From assembly GCA_026075535.2 (NCBI GenBank), contig AP026538.1:9548001-9612000 (forward strand): DNA of 64,000 nt, read 5' to 3'. Both the position numbers and the translations under genes were made by a program. This document shows positions 23,540 to 35,219 of this stretch, piece after piece. The notes under the pieces were generated by a model. It did no database searches. It had not been told where the DNA came from and worked only from the letters and a program-made list of their open reading frames with translations. The first letter of the stretch is position 1; each line of letters begins with the position of its first letter. This DNA is from Tricholoma matsutake. Taxonomy: Eukaryota > Basidiomycota > Agaricomycetes > Agaricales > Tricholomataceae.

Positions 23540-24240
23540 ATTGCCCCTTAATATACGAGGTGCTGTCGCAAGCGCCAGCATAAGCCTTGCTTACAGATAT
23601 TAAAAAGCCATCATAGGGACTGAAAATGTGACACCCAGTATGCTGCTCGTCATCAACCCTTGGTTGACTCCTCACGGCATGGACTGGATCAGCCCCTGCG
23701 TAAAATTTTAATAGGAGTGTTTGTGCATGTTGAAACATGCATGAAACAATCATTGTCGGGTGCAGAGACCTTGCAAGCAAGGTAATATGTCATTCCAATG
23801 CATCAGGCCTGCTCGTCCCCCAGTGCCCCACTTGGTCCCCATGGATTCTAAATAATTCATCAGTTGCTTTGTCCGTCCCCACAGTCAAAGCCCAGATATG
23901 GCATTAGTTATAGTTGAAAACTAGCATTGATAAATTTATTATATCTAGCTTTTGACGCATGCTCATTGCGATGCATGCTAGGAAGTAAGGCACGCTTCTT
24001 GTTCGCTTAAGCATTATTTTACCCTTATTCTAGGCCACAAGGAATAAAGCCCTAAGACTTTTGTGGGGTGCATGTTCATAATTTTCTGCTTTCTTGCATT
24101 GATGGGCTCCTGAGATGCCTATTCTCAGGATCATCCCCATGGCACTGATGGGGTAAATGTTTTATGAGGGCAGGGCCAAGCAACAGAGCTGTTTCGAAAT
24201 CTAGAAGGGTATATATACAAAGTGATTGAAATGAAAAGTC
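23540..24240. other. intergenic, no gene seen
   Basis: No coding or repeat structure was recognised in this roughly 700-bp stretch. Confidence 0.4.
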
Positions 24241-24273
24241 TAAATGACAGTTGGTTTATCCATTCCACCTTCC

Positions 24274-25260
24274 TTACTCTTGCTCAGTTAGCTCTGAATC
24301 ATCCTCCGACTCATCATCCCTCGGCAGGCTGCAGTGTTGGCTACGGAATGCCTGGCGCGTCATGATGAGCAAGCACACCTCGCACTTGGCAAACAGGCCG
24401 AAGAATTCAACTTCCATTAGCCCAGGCCTATCCATGGATCCAAGCTTCAAGAATTTGCGCCAGTCAGTTTCATAGCCAAGATCCACGTGCTCAGCAGAAT
24501 GGGGCACTTCAGTTAAGTCTACACCTAGGCTTAGCTCGAATGTTTTGGGGCTGCTCTTCACTTACCTGCTTCCGCATAGGTCTGCTTCAATGGCCTTGGG
24601 ATGCACTCTAATTCCCAGTGATGTAGGACTTGGGGAGGGCACAACGCGTCGCTTTCTTCATAACATGTGGTAAGCACTTTGAGCTCCCGGGAAACCTCCC
24701 AACTTACCTCAAGGTGGAAACGTCCGCACTGGAATGCCATCCACCTGGTATACCCTCTGCAATGGCACTGGCCTGCTGTGAACACCTGCTGCATTCCTAG
24801 GTAAAGACGAAGACTGACCCAGGTATCCGCATCAGCTGTTTGCACATTCGGCAACGTACTCCCCTGCGTAGCGTCCAAAGACCGGTATGTATATGGCTGC
24901 TTCCGTGAAGGCCAGCTCTTCGCTAACCCATTGAAGCAACGGACACAGGCAGCTGGGCCCAAGGAATTGGTAATGTTCGCGATAATCACGCAGTGCGCTC
25001 AGCACTACGTGCTTCCTTGCATGGACGGGCCTTTATACGGCTATCAGTGGTGCAGCTGCAAGGTTCCAAGCTACACACCAGTGCCATTTGGTCAGCTTCA
25101 GTGTAGCTGGATCGAGAGACCAGACGACATTCGTCGAGTTGTATACCTTGCTGAGCAATATCTGCGAGTACGTCGGGATGGTGGTCGCCGTCAGCAGCTG
25201 TGGGTGCCCGGGCATGAGGAAAGGAACCAGAGCTGGACAAAGGTGAGGAGCGCAATTCAA
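24274..25260 (-). pseudogene. TDWRKF-family hypothetical gene, copy 1
   Basis: Blocks in minus order are LMPGHPQLLTATTIPTYSQI (about 25205), CPLLQWVSEELAFTEAAIYI and GRYAGEYVAECAN (24950-24840), MAFQCGRFHLEVSWEVSREL (24740-24680), and the final block 24561-24274 with ETDWRKFLKLGSMDRPGLME and LFAKCEVCLLIMTRQAFRSQ, ending in a Glu/Asp-rich tail. Frames change between blocks, so several introns or lesions exist. It is less damaged than the copy at 20.8 kb. Its 5' end faces the DUF6698 gene, about 195 bp away. No function is known to me. Confidence 0.5.
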
Positions 25261-25454
25261 TGCTGGGTGTTAAGTTGGACTTTGTTGGTTGAATTGACCA
25301 GGCATTTATAGGCTGCTAGCTTTGAAATGAGTCATCATTACTCCACCGTGACTCAGATTGACTGGCTCTGAGTCAGTGTGGTCGCTAAAAGGTGGCACGG
25401 CAAGCAGCCCTGGATCTCATCTCCTTCCTTGGTGCCCCCCCCATTGTATCCCCC

Positions 25455-26853
25455 ATGCCGGACGAGAACTCTCCTCCAGACAATGCTACAAGTGCTAATG
25501 CCCTCAAGCTTGGGAACAGGAAAAAGCCGTGAGTCAATTGTATTTCCACCATGCCATGCTCTAATGCTACCGCTCAGCCGTGCCAGTGATCCCTTTGTTC
25601 ATTACGGGAGACATTTCGGCCGAACCGTGCATGCGATGTGCAGCATCCAAGCATTGCTGACCAACGGCATAGTTCGCATGGGTGAGGAGGGGGAAGTCAT
25701 AGAAGAGTCGCTCAGTATCATGCTTAATTACTAGCAATCTACTTCTCAGCTAATACATTCTTCCATGTTGCAGGGCCAGAAAAGAGCATAGAGCGTTCCA
25801 AAAACTCTTGCGCATAGTGCCCCATCTTCTGGAGCGCCTCATGGAAGCTTCTAATGAAGAGTGCATGGCGATAGCAGACTTAGTATGTTTTTTGCCCCAT
25901 GAATCCATATACCCTTCCTCACCCATTAAAGATTCAAAAGGGCATATCCAGCGCAAGATCAGACGATACTAAGAGCTTGAAGGGCGTTGTTCTGGAGTGG
26001 ATGAGCCCCCCTGGCATACCCTTAAACCCACCCCTCTCCCAGAACGTCAAGACAAACAGGGGCTATCACCATCCTGTCACTGGCGCCCTCCTCTGTCCTG
26101 CCGGTCTAGACTGGAACGATGCGGAGTCAGTGTTCCTTCTTTTGCATACATTGTTTGCACCATTGATTCCCACATTTAGCATACGTGAAAAACTTTCTAG
26201 TGGCGAAATGCCCGTCCGCGGTGATCAGTGGCCAATGCTGGTGTACGCAGACCAGGAGTATGATCCCCAAGACCCTTGGGAGGGGCTGTTTAGAAGCCAT
26301 ATTCTTATTTGGGTTTGGATGCATTTTTCCTCTTCATCCATTATTGACTCAGTCGCGTGCAGGCATTCAAGCACATCTTTACCTCACCCAGTTCGGTAGA
26401 GAAAGAGGTGAAAGCAACAAGATCGGGCAATGCTCGTATCCATGGCATGACTCGGGTCACTACAGCCTCCCTGGCCTATGTAGCTATGCAGGTGAGTCGG
26501 GAGTTGGCGCGCTAGTAATCCACTACTGATGACCAACCAGCTTCACTTTGCATTATCATCCTCTTCGGTGTTCAGTAGGTCGGACGCTGTGACAGATTCC
26601 GAACGATTTTACGAAAGCGTCTTGGACTTCTTGGATGATCCAGAGGAGAAGGTAGAGGTGGGTGATCTGTTGAACTGGTGGAACTGGTAGGTGTCGATAA
26701 ATTGCATTCACGGCAGCAGCTGATTCTCCTGATAGCCAGATATTTCCAAGCCATGTCATGCCTGAGCATGCAGTCATGAAACAGAGCATGCTAGCCAAAC
26801 TGAAGGAGCAAAGGGCGCTGAAGCAGGCGCAGTTGAATGGGGGGGTGTCATAA
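25455..26853 (+). CDS. DUF6698-type hypothetical protein
   Basis: The start is placed at MPDENSPPDNATSANALKLG (25455). An intron at 25529-25577 joins to SDPFVHYGRHFGRTVHAMC. Next come LLTNGIVRMGEEGE, EHRAFQKLLRIVPHLLERL (25810), an intron beginning in IADL/GTATGT at about 25879 and joining IQKGISSARSDDTKSLKGVV (25935), then KTNRGYHHPVTGALLCPAGL, VRGDQWPMLVYADQEYDP, and the tail QIFPSHVMPEHAVMKQSMLA ending at TAA 26853. This order matches a family common in mushrooms that I recall as DUF6698; its role is unknown. One junction near 25710/25790 is one base out of phase with the canonical sites I could find, so a small lesion is possible. Confidence 0.65.
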
Positions 26854-27189
26854 AATACCAGCTAGCTTTAGATTTACAATGCAATTGGTTTTCTTACAAG
26901 CACCAAGTGAAATGAGAGTGACTGATCAGAGGGTAAATCACTGCCATGTACTGGTCAGTTCTCACAAGGATGAAGTGGGCTCATATTTCTTACCCATCTT
27001 ACAGGATATGGAGTCCAGACAGCTGATGACTGATGGATGGCAGAATTGGTGCTTCAGACGATATATATCCAGTCTTTTTCTGAAGCCACAGATTTACATC
27101 TCCTGTATACCTTGTAATGTATGGAATTTGGAGGACAGTGTCTGAGGGATATCAATGTTGGTGCTTATGGTAGAAGTCACACAGACTTT

Positions 27190-28310
27190 CCCTTCTTACA
27201 AGTGTTGGGACTATGGGTAGTTTTTGCTCATTCTGTCATTAAATTTGCAGACCTGCCTTTCCGATGCATATGATCCATGCTAGCATTTCTTACAGACTTT
27301 CGCAACCAGTTGCTTCTGTGTAGCAATTTGTAAGGGCTGTCTTTCTGGCATAGGTTATGCATTTCACCACTCTTGCGCTATATCATAAAGGTTTGGACTA
27401 CGGGTGGTTTATGGCCACTATTCTACACATCCCACAGGCTCAGCAGTCAGATATCTCATACCCTACATTTGCATCTCTTACAGACCTTCTCAAGCCACTG
27501 CTGTCAGACAACAGTTGATCTGCAGAGCCTTTCAGACATATCGTGTAATCTCCTATCATTATGGGACTGTAGGTGTGTTTTCATCGATCTTTTGCCTATT
27601 GTGCTGATTTGTCACACTTTTACCAATTCCGCAGGTTTGTCAACCTGATGTTCCTTATAAGCGTTGGGACAACAAGTGGATTTTCATCACTCTTTTCTAA
27701 ATTTCACAGAATTGTCGGTCCGATGCTTCAAGGCCTTTTCCTGCATGTCTTACAGAACTTCTGAAGCAACTGCTTCCTGGCAGCTGCTGATCAGCATCAC
27801 CCACCTGATATAGCTGGCTGAATCCACCACCACTGCTGTCCTTTATAAAGGTTGGGACCACAGGTGGCTTTCTGTCCATCTTTTGCAATTTTTTCTGATG
27901 CACCATCCTTTTACCAATTCCAGAGGTTTGCCAGTCTGATACCTCATGGTCTATACTCACAATTCTTACAAATTTTCTCAAGTAATCACTTCCAGGCAGC
28001 AGTTGATCAGTGAGGCCATCCTGATATAGCTGGCGGAATCTGCCATCACTACCGTCCTTTATAAGTGTTGGGACAACAGGTGGATTTTCGTCGCTCTTTT
28101 CTAAATTTCACAGATTTGTCAGTCTGACACTTCAAGGCCTGTTCCTGCATGGCTTCCAAATCTTCAGAAGTAACTGCTTCCTGGCTGCTGCTGATCAACC
28201 ATACCCACCTGATATAGCTGGCAGAATCTGCCATCTCTACCGTCCTTTATAAGCGTTGGGACCAAAGGTGGACTTTTGTCACTCTTTTCTAAATTTCACT
28301 GATCAATCAC
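27190..28310 (+). repeat. degenerate tandem repeat of about 190 bp
   Basis: The landmark GTTGGGAC.A..GGTGG recurs near 27206, 27392, 27563, 27664, 27853, 28067 and 28254. Between landmarks are CACAGATTTGTCAGTCTGA-like and CTGCTTCCTGGCAGC-like segments and CACCTGATATAGCTGGC. There is no long open frame. Confidence 0.75.
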
Positions 28311-28505
28311 ACTTGATATCTCTGTTCATTAAATTTCACATCTGTATACTACTTGTTCAACTACTACCATAAATTTCAAAAGCTCAATTCTGAGTGCACT
28401 GTTGAAATTTGTCAACACTACCATCCTTTAAAAACCCTTTTCAGACCGTATATAAGAATTGCAAATATTATTGTTATTTTGGATATTTTAAGGGATTATC
28501 AAGCC

Positions 28506-28905
28506 TTAACCTTTTCGGCCCAAAACCCAGATGTTTGCTCCTTGACAACCTCCAGCTTCCATACAATGCCAGTGGCACATTTGGTGAGAACATGCAGGAT
28601 GGAGCTGCATAGTGTTGCAACCAGGCTTGGAGCAGGAAGGTTCAACAGAATGGGCAGCATTTGGGGCATTCTGAGTTGCTGGAGAAACTGTGGTCAGCTG
28701 CACTGAAGGAGGGGTAGAAAGAGTGGGCAAGGATGGGGAGGACAAGGGGAATCGCAATGAGGGGGGGGATAGTGCTGGAATGCCTTTTATAGCAATTGGT
28801 GTAGGCCCTACCAGCATTACCATTCTTTTTGGTCTTGCAGATCTTCACAGAAAGCAAATGCTGACAGGTGCTGCATTTGAAAACAGCTGGCAGTTGTTGA
28901 CTCAT
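28506..28905 (-). CDS. small protein with GRF-like and Cys/His-rich modules, probably a fragment
   Basis: The minus strand starts MSQQLPAVFKCSTCQHLL, with CxxC and then NGNAGRAYTNC, which resembles a GRF zinc-finger core. A second frame holds CSKPGCNTMQLHPACSHQMC and HWHCMEAGGC, a Cys/His-rich block seen in other Agaricomycete proteins. The frames could be joined by an intron in the Pro/Ser-rich middle. Such proteins probably bind nucleic acid through zinc; this is inference. No downstream catalytic domain was found. Confidence 0.45.
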
Positions 28906-28979
28906 GAAGGAAATGACCTGTATAAAAAAAATAGAAAAATGACCGGTAGAAAGAATAGCTAGTGCATAATGTCAGCCAT

Positions 28980-29640
28980 CGCTACCATCTTCATGGTAGA
29001 ACATTCAGACTGATTAGTATTGTCATTGCTGATGATAAGCATGTTCTTCATTAGATTATCAGGTTACAAGAAAGAGAAACAACACTCACGGAAGTAGATA
29101 TAGCTGTACATACTTGTGTGTTGGTCTTGCAGTGGTTGACAGAGGACGTGAAATTGGTTTGAATTCAGTGGCTGTGATATGACATAAGCTGATCAGGATG
29201 AATGGGATGGGTGGGACTGATTGGGAGTTTCCAAATCCCAGATTTTCTGCTAAGTTGAGCATCTGGAGTAACTGGAATCCAGTTGGAATAACTGGAATCT
29301 TGTTGGAATAACTGGAATCCAATTAGAATAGGTGGGGGAGGGTAAATTACAGCCTCCCCCCACAATTTGGTCAACTCCCTCACCCATTGGCATACATTGA
29401 GTGGTTCATGGCTCTGGGTCAGCTTGATCCAGTGACAAGGATGTACAGCATGCAACATTCAACACATCATCACCATCTAAATGCTGAGATTGTTGCAGTG
29501 GATTGCATAGTCTGTAGTGCTCATCTTATGGGAAAATCAGGCTGGGAGGTCAATCTTAATTGGACAATGAGTAACATATTAGAGAAGGCTGAGGTATTCT
29601 GGGTTAATCCTTACATTACATTGATATGTTCATTGTAACA
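28980..29640. repeat. intergenic with a short tandem repeat
   Basis: At 29262-29330, AATAACTGGAATCYAGTTGG-like units of about 22 bp occur three times. Nothing else was recognised in this interval. Confidence 0.5.
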
Positions 29641-29651
29641 TGAATAGACTA

Positions 29652-30186
29652 CACAAGAGGCAGAGCAATATATTACCCTGGAGAAAATGTTGGGAATAAT
29701 GGGAGAAAAAGACACTTTTTCACTGGTAAAAAATAAAAGGAACTATCAGTAAAAATATGTTATTTTCCCACACTTTGTCCTGTTGGTTGCTGCAGGAAAA
29801 CAACTAATCTGTTTCCAGGAGAAAAACTTGTGAACATTAGGGGGAAAAAGGTCATTTTCCCACATATTCCCAGTTTTTTCTCTGTGGAAAAATAACTAAT
29901 CTGTTTCTAGGTGAAAAAATTGTGGAAGTCATGAGAAAAAATGTTATTTTCACCAGATATAGAGAAAATGTGGAAAAAAAGATATATTTCCCCTCCATTT
30001 TCACCTGATTTTCTCCTGGGAATGGATGAGTTATTTTTGCTGAGCAAGAGCAAAGAGAAAAGTGTGGGAAAAATAACATTTTTGATGGTTCCTTTTATTT
30101 TTCCCCAGGGAAAAAGTGTCTTTTTTCCCTATTATTCCCAACATATTTTCCAGCATAATATATTGCTCTGCCTCGGCCCTCTTGTG
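29652..30186. mobile_element. foldback MITE with about 130-bp inverted arms
   Basis: The left arm (CACAAGAGGCAGAGC, then GTTGGGAATAATGGGAGAAA) pairs with the right arm ending CTCTTGTG at 30186. A CTA triplet flanks both ends (29649-29651 and 30187-30189). The interior is purine-rich and holds two copies of AACTAATCTGTTTC. The 3-bp duplication and non-coding interior suggest a PIF/Harbinger-like MITE. Confidence 0.75.
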
Positions 30187-30360
30187 CTAGTAGATTGATT
30201 TGACATTTACTTATCTGAAATTTTCCTGCTACTAGCAGTACCAAAGTACTATACCCTATAGACACCCACAACTGAACAAACACAAAGTAGGTGGCCCAAA
30301 TGACAAATGAGTGTTGTTTGGGCCCTAAGGTACATTTTTTATAGTTGATTTCTTTCTCTT

Positions 30361-30380
30361 ACTAACTAACTAACTAACTC
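30361..30380 (+). repeat. (CTAA)n microsatellite
   Basis: A short run of CTAACTAACTAACTAAC. Confidence 0.8.
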
Positions 30381-30439
30381 AGTGCTTTTTCTTTCAGGTA
30401 CTTGCTAGTTTGATAATGAAATTGCCCACCCCACCAAAC

Positions 30440-30660
30440 AATGCACCCAAGCCTGTTGCTGCCACTGTGAGCCACTGCTCGCAGGGTGGCAATGGGCTGT
30501 TTCTGGACCATGACAACCATGCCCAATGCCACCACCCTACGCCACTGCTGCAAGCCTCTGCTCACAGGGTGGCAATGAGTGCCACATCACGAAGTACCAC
30601 CACCCCACCTATGAGCCACTGCTCATAGGGGAAGATGGAGGTGCTGATGACAGTGGAATG
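30440..30660 (+). repeat. short palindromic modules with CACT-type loop
   Basis: Near 30605 the arms CCTATGAGC and GCTCATAGG enclose CACT. Related imperfect modules lie near 30468 and 30548. The same motif recurs inside both large hAT-like elements. Confidence 0.55.
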
Positions 30661-30885
30661 AAGGGATGTCAAATGATGACACAAAGACAAATGGCTGGGA
30701 CGGTGAATGGTGGGGATGACAAATGACAGGGATGGCAAATGGTGGGGATGATGGGGATGACAACAAAGAACAAATACCAGGGATGACCATGCAGCATAAC
30801 AGCGGGGCAATGACACAACACAAAGAAGAACAGCAGTGGCAACAACACAACACAGGGACAGCAACAACAAATGCAGGATGATGAT

Positions 30886-31065
30886 GATGAATGCAGGGGA
30901 TGATGACACCAAACACAGGACAACAACACCAAATGCAGGACAACAATACCAAATGCAGGACAACAACACCAAATGCAGGACAACAACACCAAATGCAGGA
31001 CAACAACACCAAATGCAGGACAACAACACCAAATGCAGGACAACAACACTGAATGCAGGCCAATG
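30886..31065 (+). repeat. 20-bp minisatellite
   Basis: About eight units of CAACAACACCAAATGCAGGA occur in perfect 20-bp register at 30921-31040, with diverged units on both sides. All frames stay open because of the repeat, so the long apparent proteins here are not genes. Confidence 0.9.
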
Positions 31066-31089
31066 ATGCCAAGTGCAGGGGACAACAAC

Positions 31090-31242
31090 AACAGCATGAC
31101 CCTACCCTCCTGTAACCTTGTGCAATGCTCGCACAAGAAATCACTATGCAAGGGAGCTAAGGCGACCGAGATATAACGAGCCCAAGATATGGATTAACAA
31201 TGTAGGAAAATGTAGTATTACAAGCTTGGATGATGGTGGTTT
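31090..31242 (-). mobile_element. distal part of Ty3/gypsy 3' LTR, cut off by hAT insertion
   Basis: This joins in sense to the LTR start at 34517-34439 when the element 31251-34438 and one copy of its target duplication are removed. The LTR end was not located; it may run into the 20-bp satellite. Confidence 0.45.
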
Positions 31243-31854
31243 ATGATGATTAGGGTAACCCTCAGGTATATTTTGTTATACCCCTACCCGTACCCACAGT
31301 GTTACCATGGGTTTTTGCGGGTTACCCGTGGTTATTCATGGGTATTGATATGAATATGTATTTTAATAATCCAATTACACTAAATTAATATATAGAAAGT
31401 GACCCCCCTCTCACGTTTGGAGTGAGGGAGGGGGGGTGGTGCCTGTAGTCACGGAGAACAGAATGAGTAACCCCTCCACTTGCATTTGCAGCGAGAGAGG
31501 GGGGGGGTGCTGCCTGTAGTCATCATTTGATCCCCATTTCCACCCCATGAGCAGTTGTTCATGGCAGCAGTTGGGGGTGCTGTCGTGGTGGTGGTCCTTG
31601 GGTCCTCCTTCTCATCCTGCCCTTGTCATCATCATCCTGCTGCCCTTGCTGTCATTGTCATTGTCATTGTTGCCATACTGCATTGCCATCATCTTGCATT
31701 GCCATCTCCTCCTGGTCATCATCGTCATTCCACCCACTATCCACCCCATGAGCAGTTGCTTGTGAGGCTGAGGGTGGGTGGTGTGCCATCGTGACGTGGC
31801 GGCATTGGCATGGGGTCATTCCATGTGAGCTCCTTGTTCTGAGGGAATTCCAAC

Positions 31855-32088
31855 CTAGGAAACAAAAGAAACAAAAAAGTTAGTTTACAAAAAAAGAAAT
31901 GAACAAAAAATACTTACTGTGGGCCCAAACGATGCAATCACGTCGTTTGGGCCTGGGTGATGTGGCACCATTGGGTGTGTGTCGCTAGCTGTCATTGTCC
32001 ATCATTATCAGTAGTTTAGAACCTGAAAAAGAAGAAACATAATCAGTTAGTTTACAAAAAACAAGAAATGAAACACAAAAAAACTTAC
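31855..32088 (-). other. two intron-like segments inside hAT-like element 1
   Basis: On minus, 31917-31855 reads GTAAGT...ctaac...CCTAG and is followed by GTTGGAATTCC. 32088-32023 reads GTAAGT...ctaac...TTTTTCAG. Each is preceded by a GGCCCAAAC palindrome (31921-31953 and about 32093-32120). Both are short (63 and 66 nt), with donor, branch-like and acceptor motifs as in genuine introns of this genome. A third copy lies on plus at 32552-32606. Confidence 0.5.
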
Positions 32089-32627
32089 TATAAGCCCAAA
32101 CAATGATTTGCGTCGTTTGGGCTATGTTGTGGCTGTTGTGGTTGCTTATTCATTGTCCTTACTTCCCGTTTCCACCCCGCAAGCAGTTGCTCATGGCAGT
32201 GGTTGGGGGTGCTATGGTGGTGGTGGTGGTCATGATTGTCATTTAGCATTACATTGTCACTGTTGTGAGTAGTCTTTGAGCGCTACTCAATCTTAGATAG
32301 TACAATTTTTATTTTATTTTCTATGTAATTTACTTACTCCATAACAAATTTGGGGCATGCCAAAGGAATGACAGATGGGCAAGGGTTTATATATGTTTGG
32401 GCCATTTGTATATGTTTGAATATGTGTGGTGCAAGTAAACAGCAATGCGACATGTTTGTTTGTATGTGCTGTTGTTCACTTCTCATGACAATGACAACAG
32501 TGGCCACAAACAACATGGGCCCAAACGACGTTAACGTCATTTGGGCCCATGGTAAGTTTTCTTTTGTATATCTTTATGTCTACTAACTTTATTTCTATGT
32601 TTTTAGGTTGAAATTCTTTGGTAATGT

Positions 32628-33468
32628 TAGTGTGTTTAAAGGTCCAGTCCAGTCCGGTTTTTGACTTCCAAATGGGGCAACCAGCAACCACAACCGGTTT
32701 GGGACTGACCCTGATATTGGGGGACCGCAACCGGACCCTTTAGGACCAGTCCTAATCAGTCCATGGACTGAAAAAAGACTGGTTTGGACTGGTCTTTTGT
32801 TGTAAGATTTATTGTCAAAATGACCCATATGTATCTCAACAAATATAACCATTACCTCATATGCATTCGGTTCATGAATAGAGATTTTAATTCTCCATAG
32901 ATTCATCCAACATTTAAGCAATTCCATCAAGATTTGACTGAGATATGACCAAAACCAAAAGGACATGCATTCAAGTTGTGGTTTGTAGTTTGTAATTTGT
33001 AGTTTGTAGTTGCAACTCATTTGGGCTGTTAAATAAATAAAATCACATGGTACAGATTGTTAGGTGTGTTGTTGTTATTTTTATGATGTCATATAGATGT
33101 ACAAAAAAAAATTATAGCTCAGGTAGTAAGCAATGCAATCAAAGTTGCTCTGATACAACAAAATACTTGTACAAAAATGTTTTTGGTCATATCTCAACCA
33201 ATTCTTGACCGTTTTTGATGATCCAGGGACCGAAAATGAAGTAAATATGTGTGGAAGTAAGGTCCAATACGTGTTGGGATGAATGACCAGTTGAAACCGG
33301 TTTCAACCATTTTTTTATTGGTCCTACTATATTTTTCAAAATGAAAGACCAGCAACTGGACTGAAAAAGACCGGTCCATAAATAGACCACTAGTCCGGTC
33401 CTAATCGGTCCAATTCAGTTTGGTTTTGGTCTTTTTTTCAGTCCTACAGACTGGACCTTTAAACACTA
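32628..33468. mobile_element. hAT-like family 2, copy 1 (841 bp), nested in element 1
   Basis: Termini are TAGTGTGTTTAAAGGTCC and the reverse TAGTGTTTAAAGGTCCAG. The flanks are GGTAATGT (32620-32627) and GGTAATGA (33469-33476), 7 of 8 matching. Removing it restores continuous element-1 sequence. The interior is non-coding, with GGTCCGGTT-like runs. Confidence 0.82.
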
Positions 33469-33539
33469 GGTAATGACGTGCACCAACACATACAAACCAC
33501 ACCCACCTGCTCTACCTCCTCCTCCCCATCAAAATGGGA

Positions 33540-34090
33540 TGTGAGGAGTGCTGATCAGTCAGGAGGAAGGGGAGGGACACCAGGAGACCCCAGCAGGGGG
33601 ATACCTGCCAGGTAAGCCCCTGCAGCTGCACCCACCTCCATGCCACGTCACAGCTAACCCACCCCACCTAGATGCAACATGCCCTCTCTCGCTCCAAACG
33701 CGAGATGGAGGGGTATGTTCTTTTTCTATGGCAACACCCCCCTCCCTCACTCCAAATGCAAGATGGAGGGGTCTCTATTATGTTTCCAGCACCACCACCC
33801 AGCCTGCAAGCCACTGCTTGCAGGAGGAGATGGGGGTGCTGACCGAGAGGAATGACAATGGGGGTATGACAGGCCGCCACACCAACCCAACAACAATAAT
33901 GTGGCACTGCTGCCACATCACCAACACCCATGGCCAACCCCAATAATGATGACGGTGGCCCCCCACCCCCCTCTCTTGCTCCAAACGCGAGCAGGGGGGG
34001 GTTCTTGATCTTTTCTATGTGACTACAGCTACCTCCCCCCCTCTCTTTCTCCCAACACGAGCAGGGGGAAGGTTCTTGTTATTTTATTAT
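33540..34090 (+). other. Pro/Thr-rich reading frame and G/C-tract repeats within hAT-like element 1
   Basis: A plus-strand frame at 33548-33946 exists, but it is composed of the CCTCCCTCACTCCAAA-type tracts and the palindrome with arms CCTGCAAGC/GCTTGCAGG around CACT (33806-33827). It does not look like a conserved protein. Confidence 0.45.
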
Positions 34091-34099
34091 TAGTTTTAT

Positions 34100-34306
34100 T
34101 AATACATATTATTATTTGTACATATGTATGGTTGCAACTGGTTGGAACCAGTTGCAAGCTGACAACAACTGGTCACCAACCGGTTGGCTGTGGTTGTGGT
34201 CGCAGTTGGTGGGATTTTGTAAGTGAGACAACCAGTTGCGGTTGCGGTTGCAGCCAAAAGGGGCTGCGACCACAACCCGACCAGACCTTCAAAGACTAGT
34301 TGTGAG
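34100..34306. repeat. decayed relative of hAT-like family 2
   Basis: The right end, TAGTCTTTGAAGGTCTGG when read on minus, is a diverged form of the family-2 terminus TAGTGTTTAAAGGTCCGG, and AACCGGTTGG-type runs fill the interior. The left end was not found. Confidence 0.35.
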
Positions 34307-34438
34307 TGAATCAACAAAGTCATATGACCACTCACCTGACTGGAATTTTGGCACTGTGATACCTGTAAACCCATGGCTATGGGTACGGTTTTTCATGGGT
34401 ATGGCAATCCCATACCTGTACCCATGTGCTGTGCCCTA

Positions 34439-34517
34439 ATGATGATGATGTCCTTGTCCAATCCATCCATTATTGTGTGCATGGTAAACATGTGTAAATA
34501 AGAGCCATATCATTACA
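34439..34517 (-). mobile_element. start of Ty3/gypsy 3' LTR with adjacent polypurine tract
   Basis: Reading on minus, GAGGGGGGAGGG (34529-34518) is followed by TGTAATGATATGG at 34517. This is the usual polypurine tract then TG start of a 3' LTR, placed downstream of a chromodomain. The LTR is interrupted at 34446 by hAT-like element 1. Confidence 0.55.
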
Positions 34518-35219
34518 CCCTCCCCCCTCATGAAAAATTGAAACAAATGCCTCTTGATGACCAGAAATATAAGTAAAAAAAAGCACAAACATGGGGGCAT
34601 TAAAAACCCCAGTGGGGAAAAGCTACCAGTCAGTGACAGAAATTGAAGGCCTACATACTAGCAACCAATTTGTGTTTTGCCAACCAGATGTCGAGGGCTT
34701 CACATTCAGCCAGTTCACGCCCAGGCAACCAACAATCTTCTTCTGGTCCATAACTGCACCAATGCACCAGGTATTGGGAACCTCAGCCTCACTTGCATTC
34801 ATCCAAAATCCTGTCGATGAAATACTCCTCCGCTTCATTGATGAGTACAGGTGGAGGCTCCTTGAGTTTGCAGCCAGGGAAAAAATCCTTGTCATTCTCC
34901 ACAAAGGGACAAACCTGTGAAGTGTGGAAGGTGGGGAAGGTGTTTGGATGATTTGGCATCTCGACCATGATCATCAGTGTCTGTGATCACATATGGGCCA
35001 TCATACTATGGCATGAATTTTGCTACTCAGTTCTCATCTTTTGCTTTGTAATCTTGTCACCTGTGTAGCATAGACAGGACACTCAATTACCTTTTTCAAA
35101 GGGGAAGTTGTTAGCATGGTGTTCATTTGCTGCCAGGGACTGTGAGATCTTAGCCCATAACATGTTATCCTTCACCTCCAATAGGTCCATCTCCAGACAT
35201 TCGATCACTGTTGTGCATA

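Larger units (their letters stand above)
31251..34438. mobile_element. hAT-like element 1 (3188 bp, non-autonomous) with perfect 8-bp TSD
   Basis: The ends are TAGGGTAACCCTCAGGTAT and (reverse) TAGGGCACAGCACATGGGTA, flanked by ATGATGAT at 31243-31250 and 34439-34446. An 8-bp duplication and TAGGG termini fit the hAT superfamily. No transposase was found. The interior carries G/C-rich tracts (CCCTCCCTCACTCCAAA), GGGCCCAAACGA palindromes, intron-like segments and a nested second hAT-like copy. It is the same family as 45164-46267 but in the opposite orientation. It sits in the 3' LTR of a Ty3/gypsy element. Confidence 0.85.

Noticed and set aside
30562..31151. Long overlapping minus-strand frames rich in Cys/Val/Leu
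   Set aside because: They are generated by the 20-bp minisatellite, which stays open in every frame; there is no conserved domain.
34591..34920. Plus-strand 109-aa frame
   Set aside because: It is antisense to the gypsy chromodomain and integrase tail, which give a far better match on minus.
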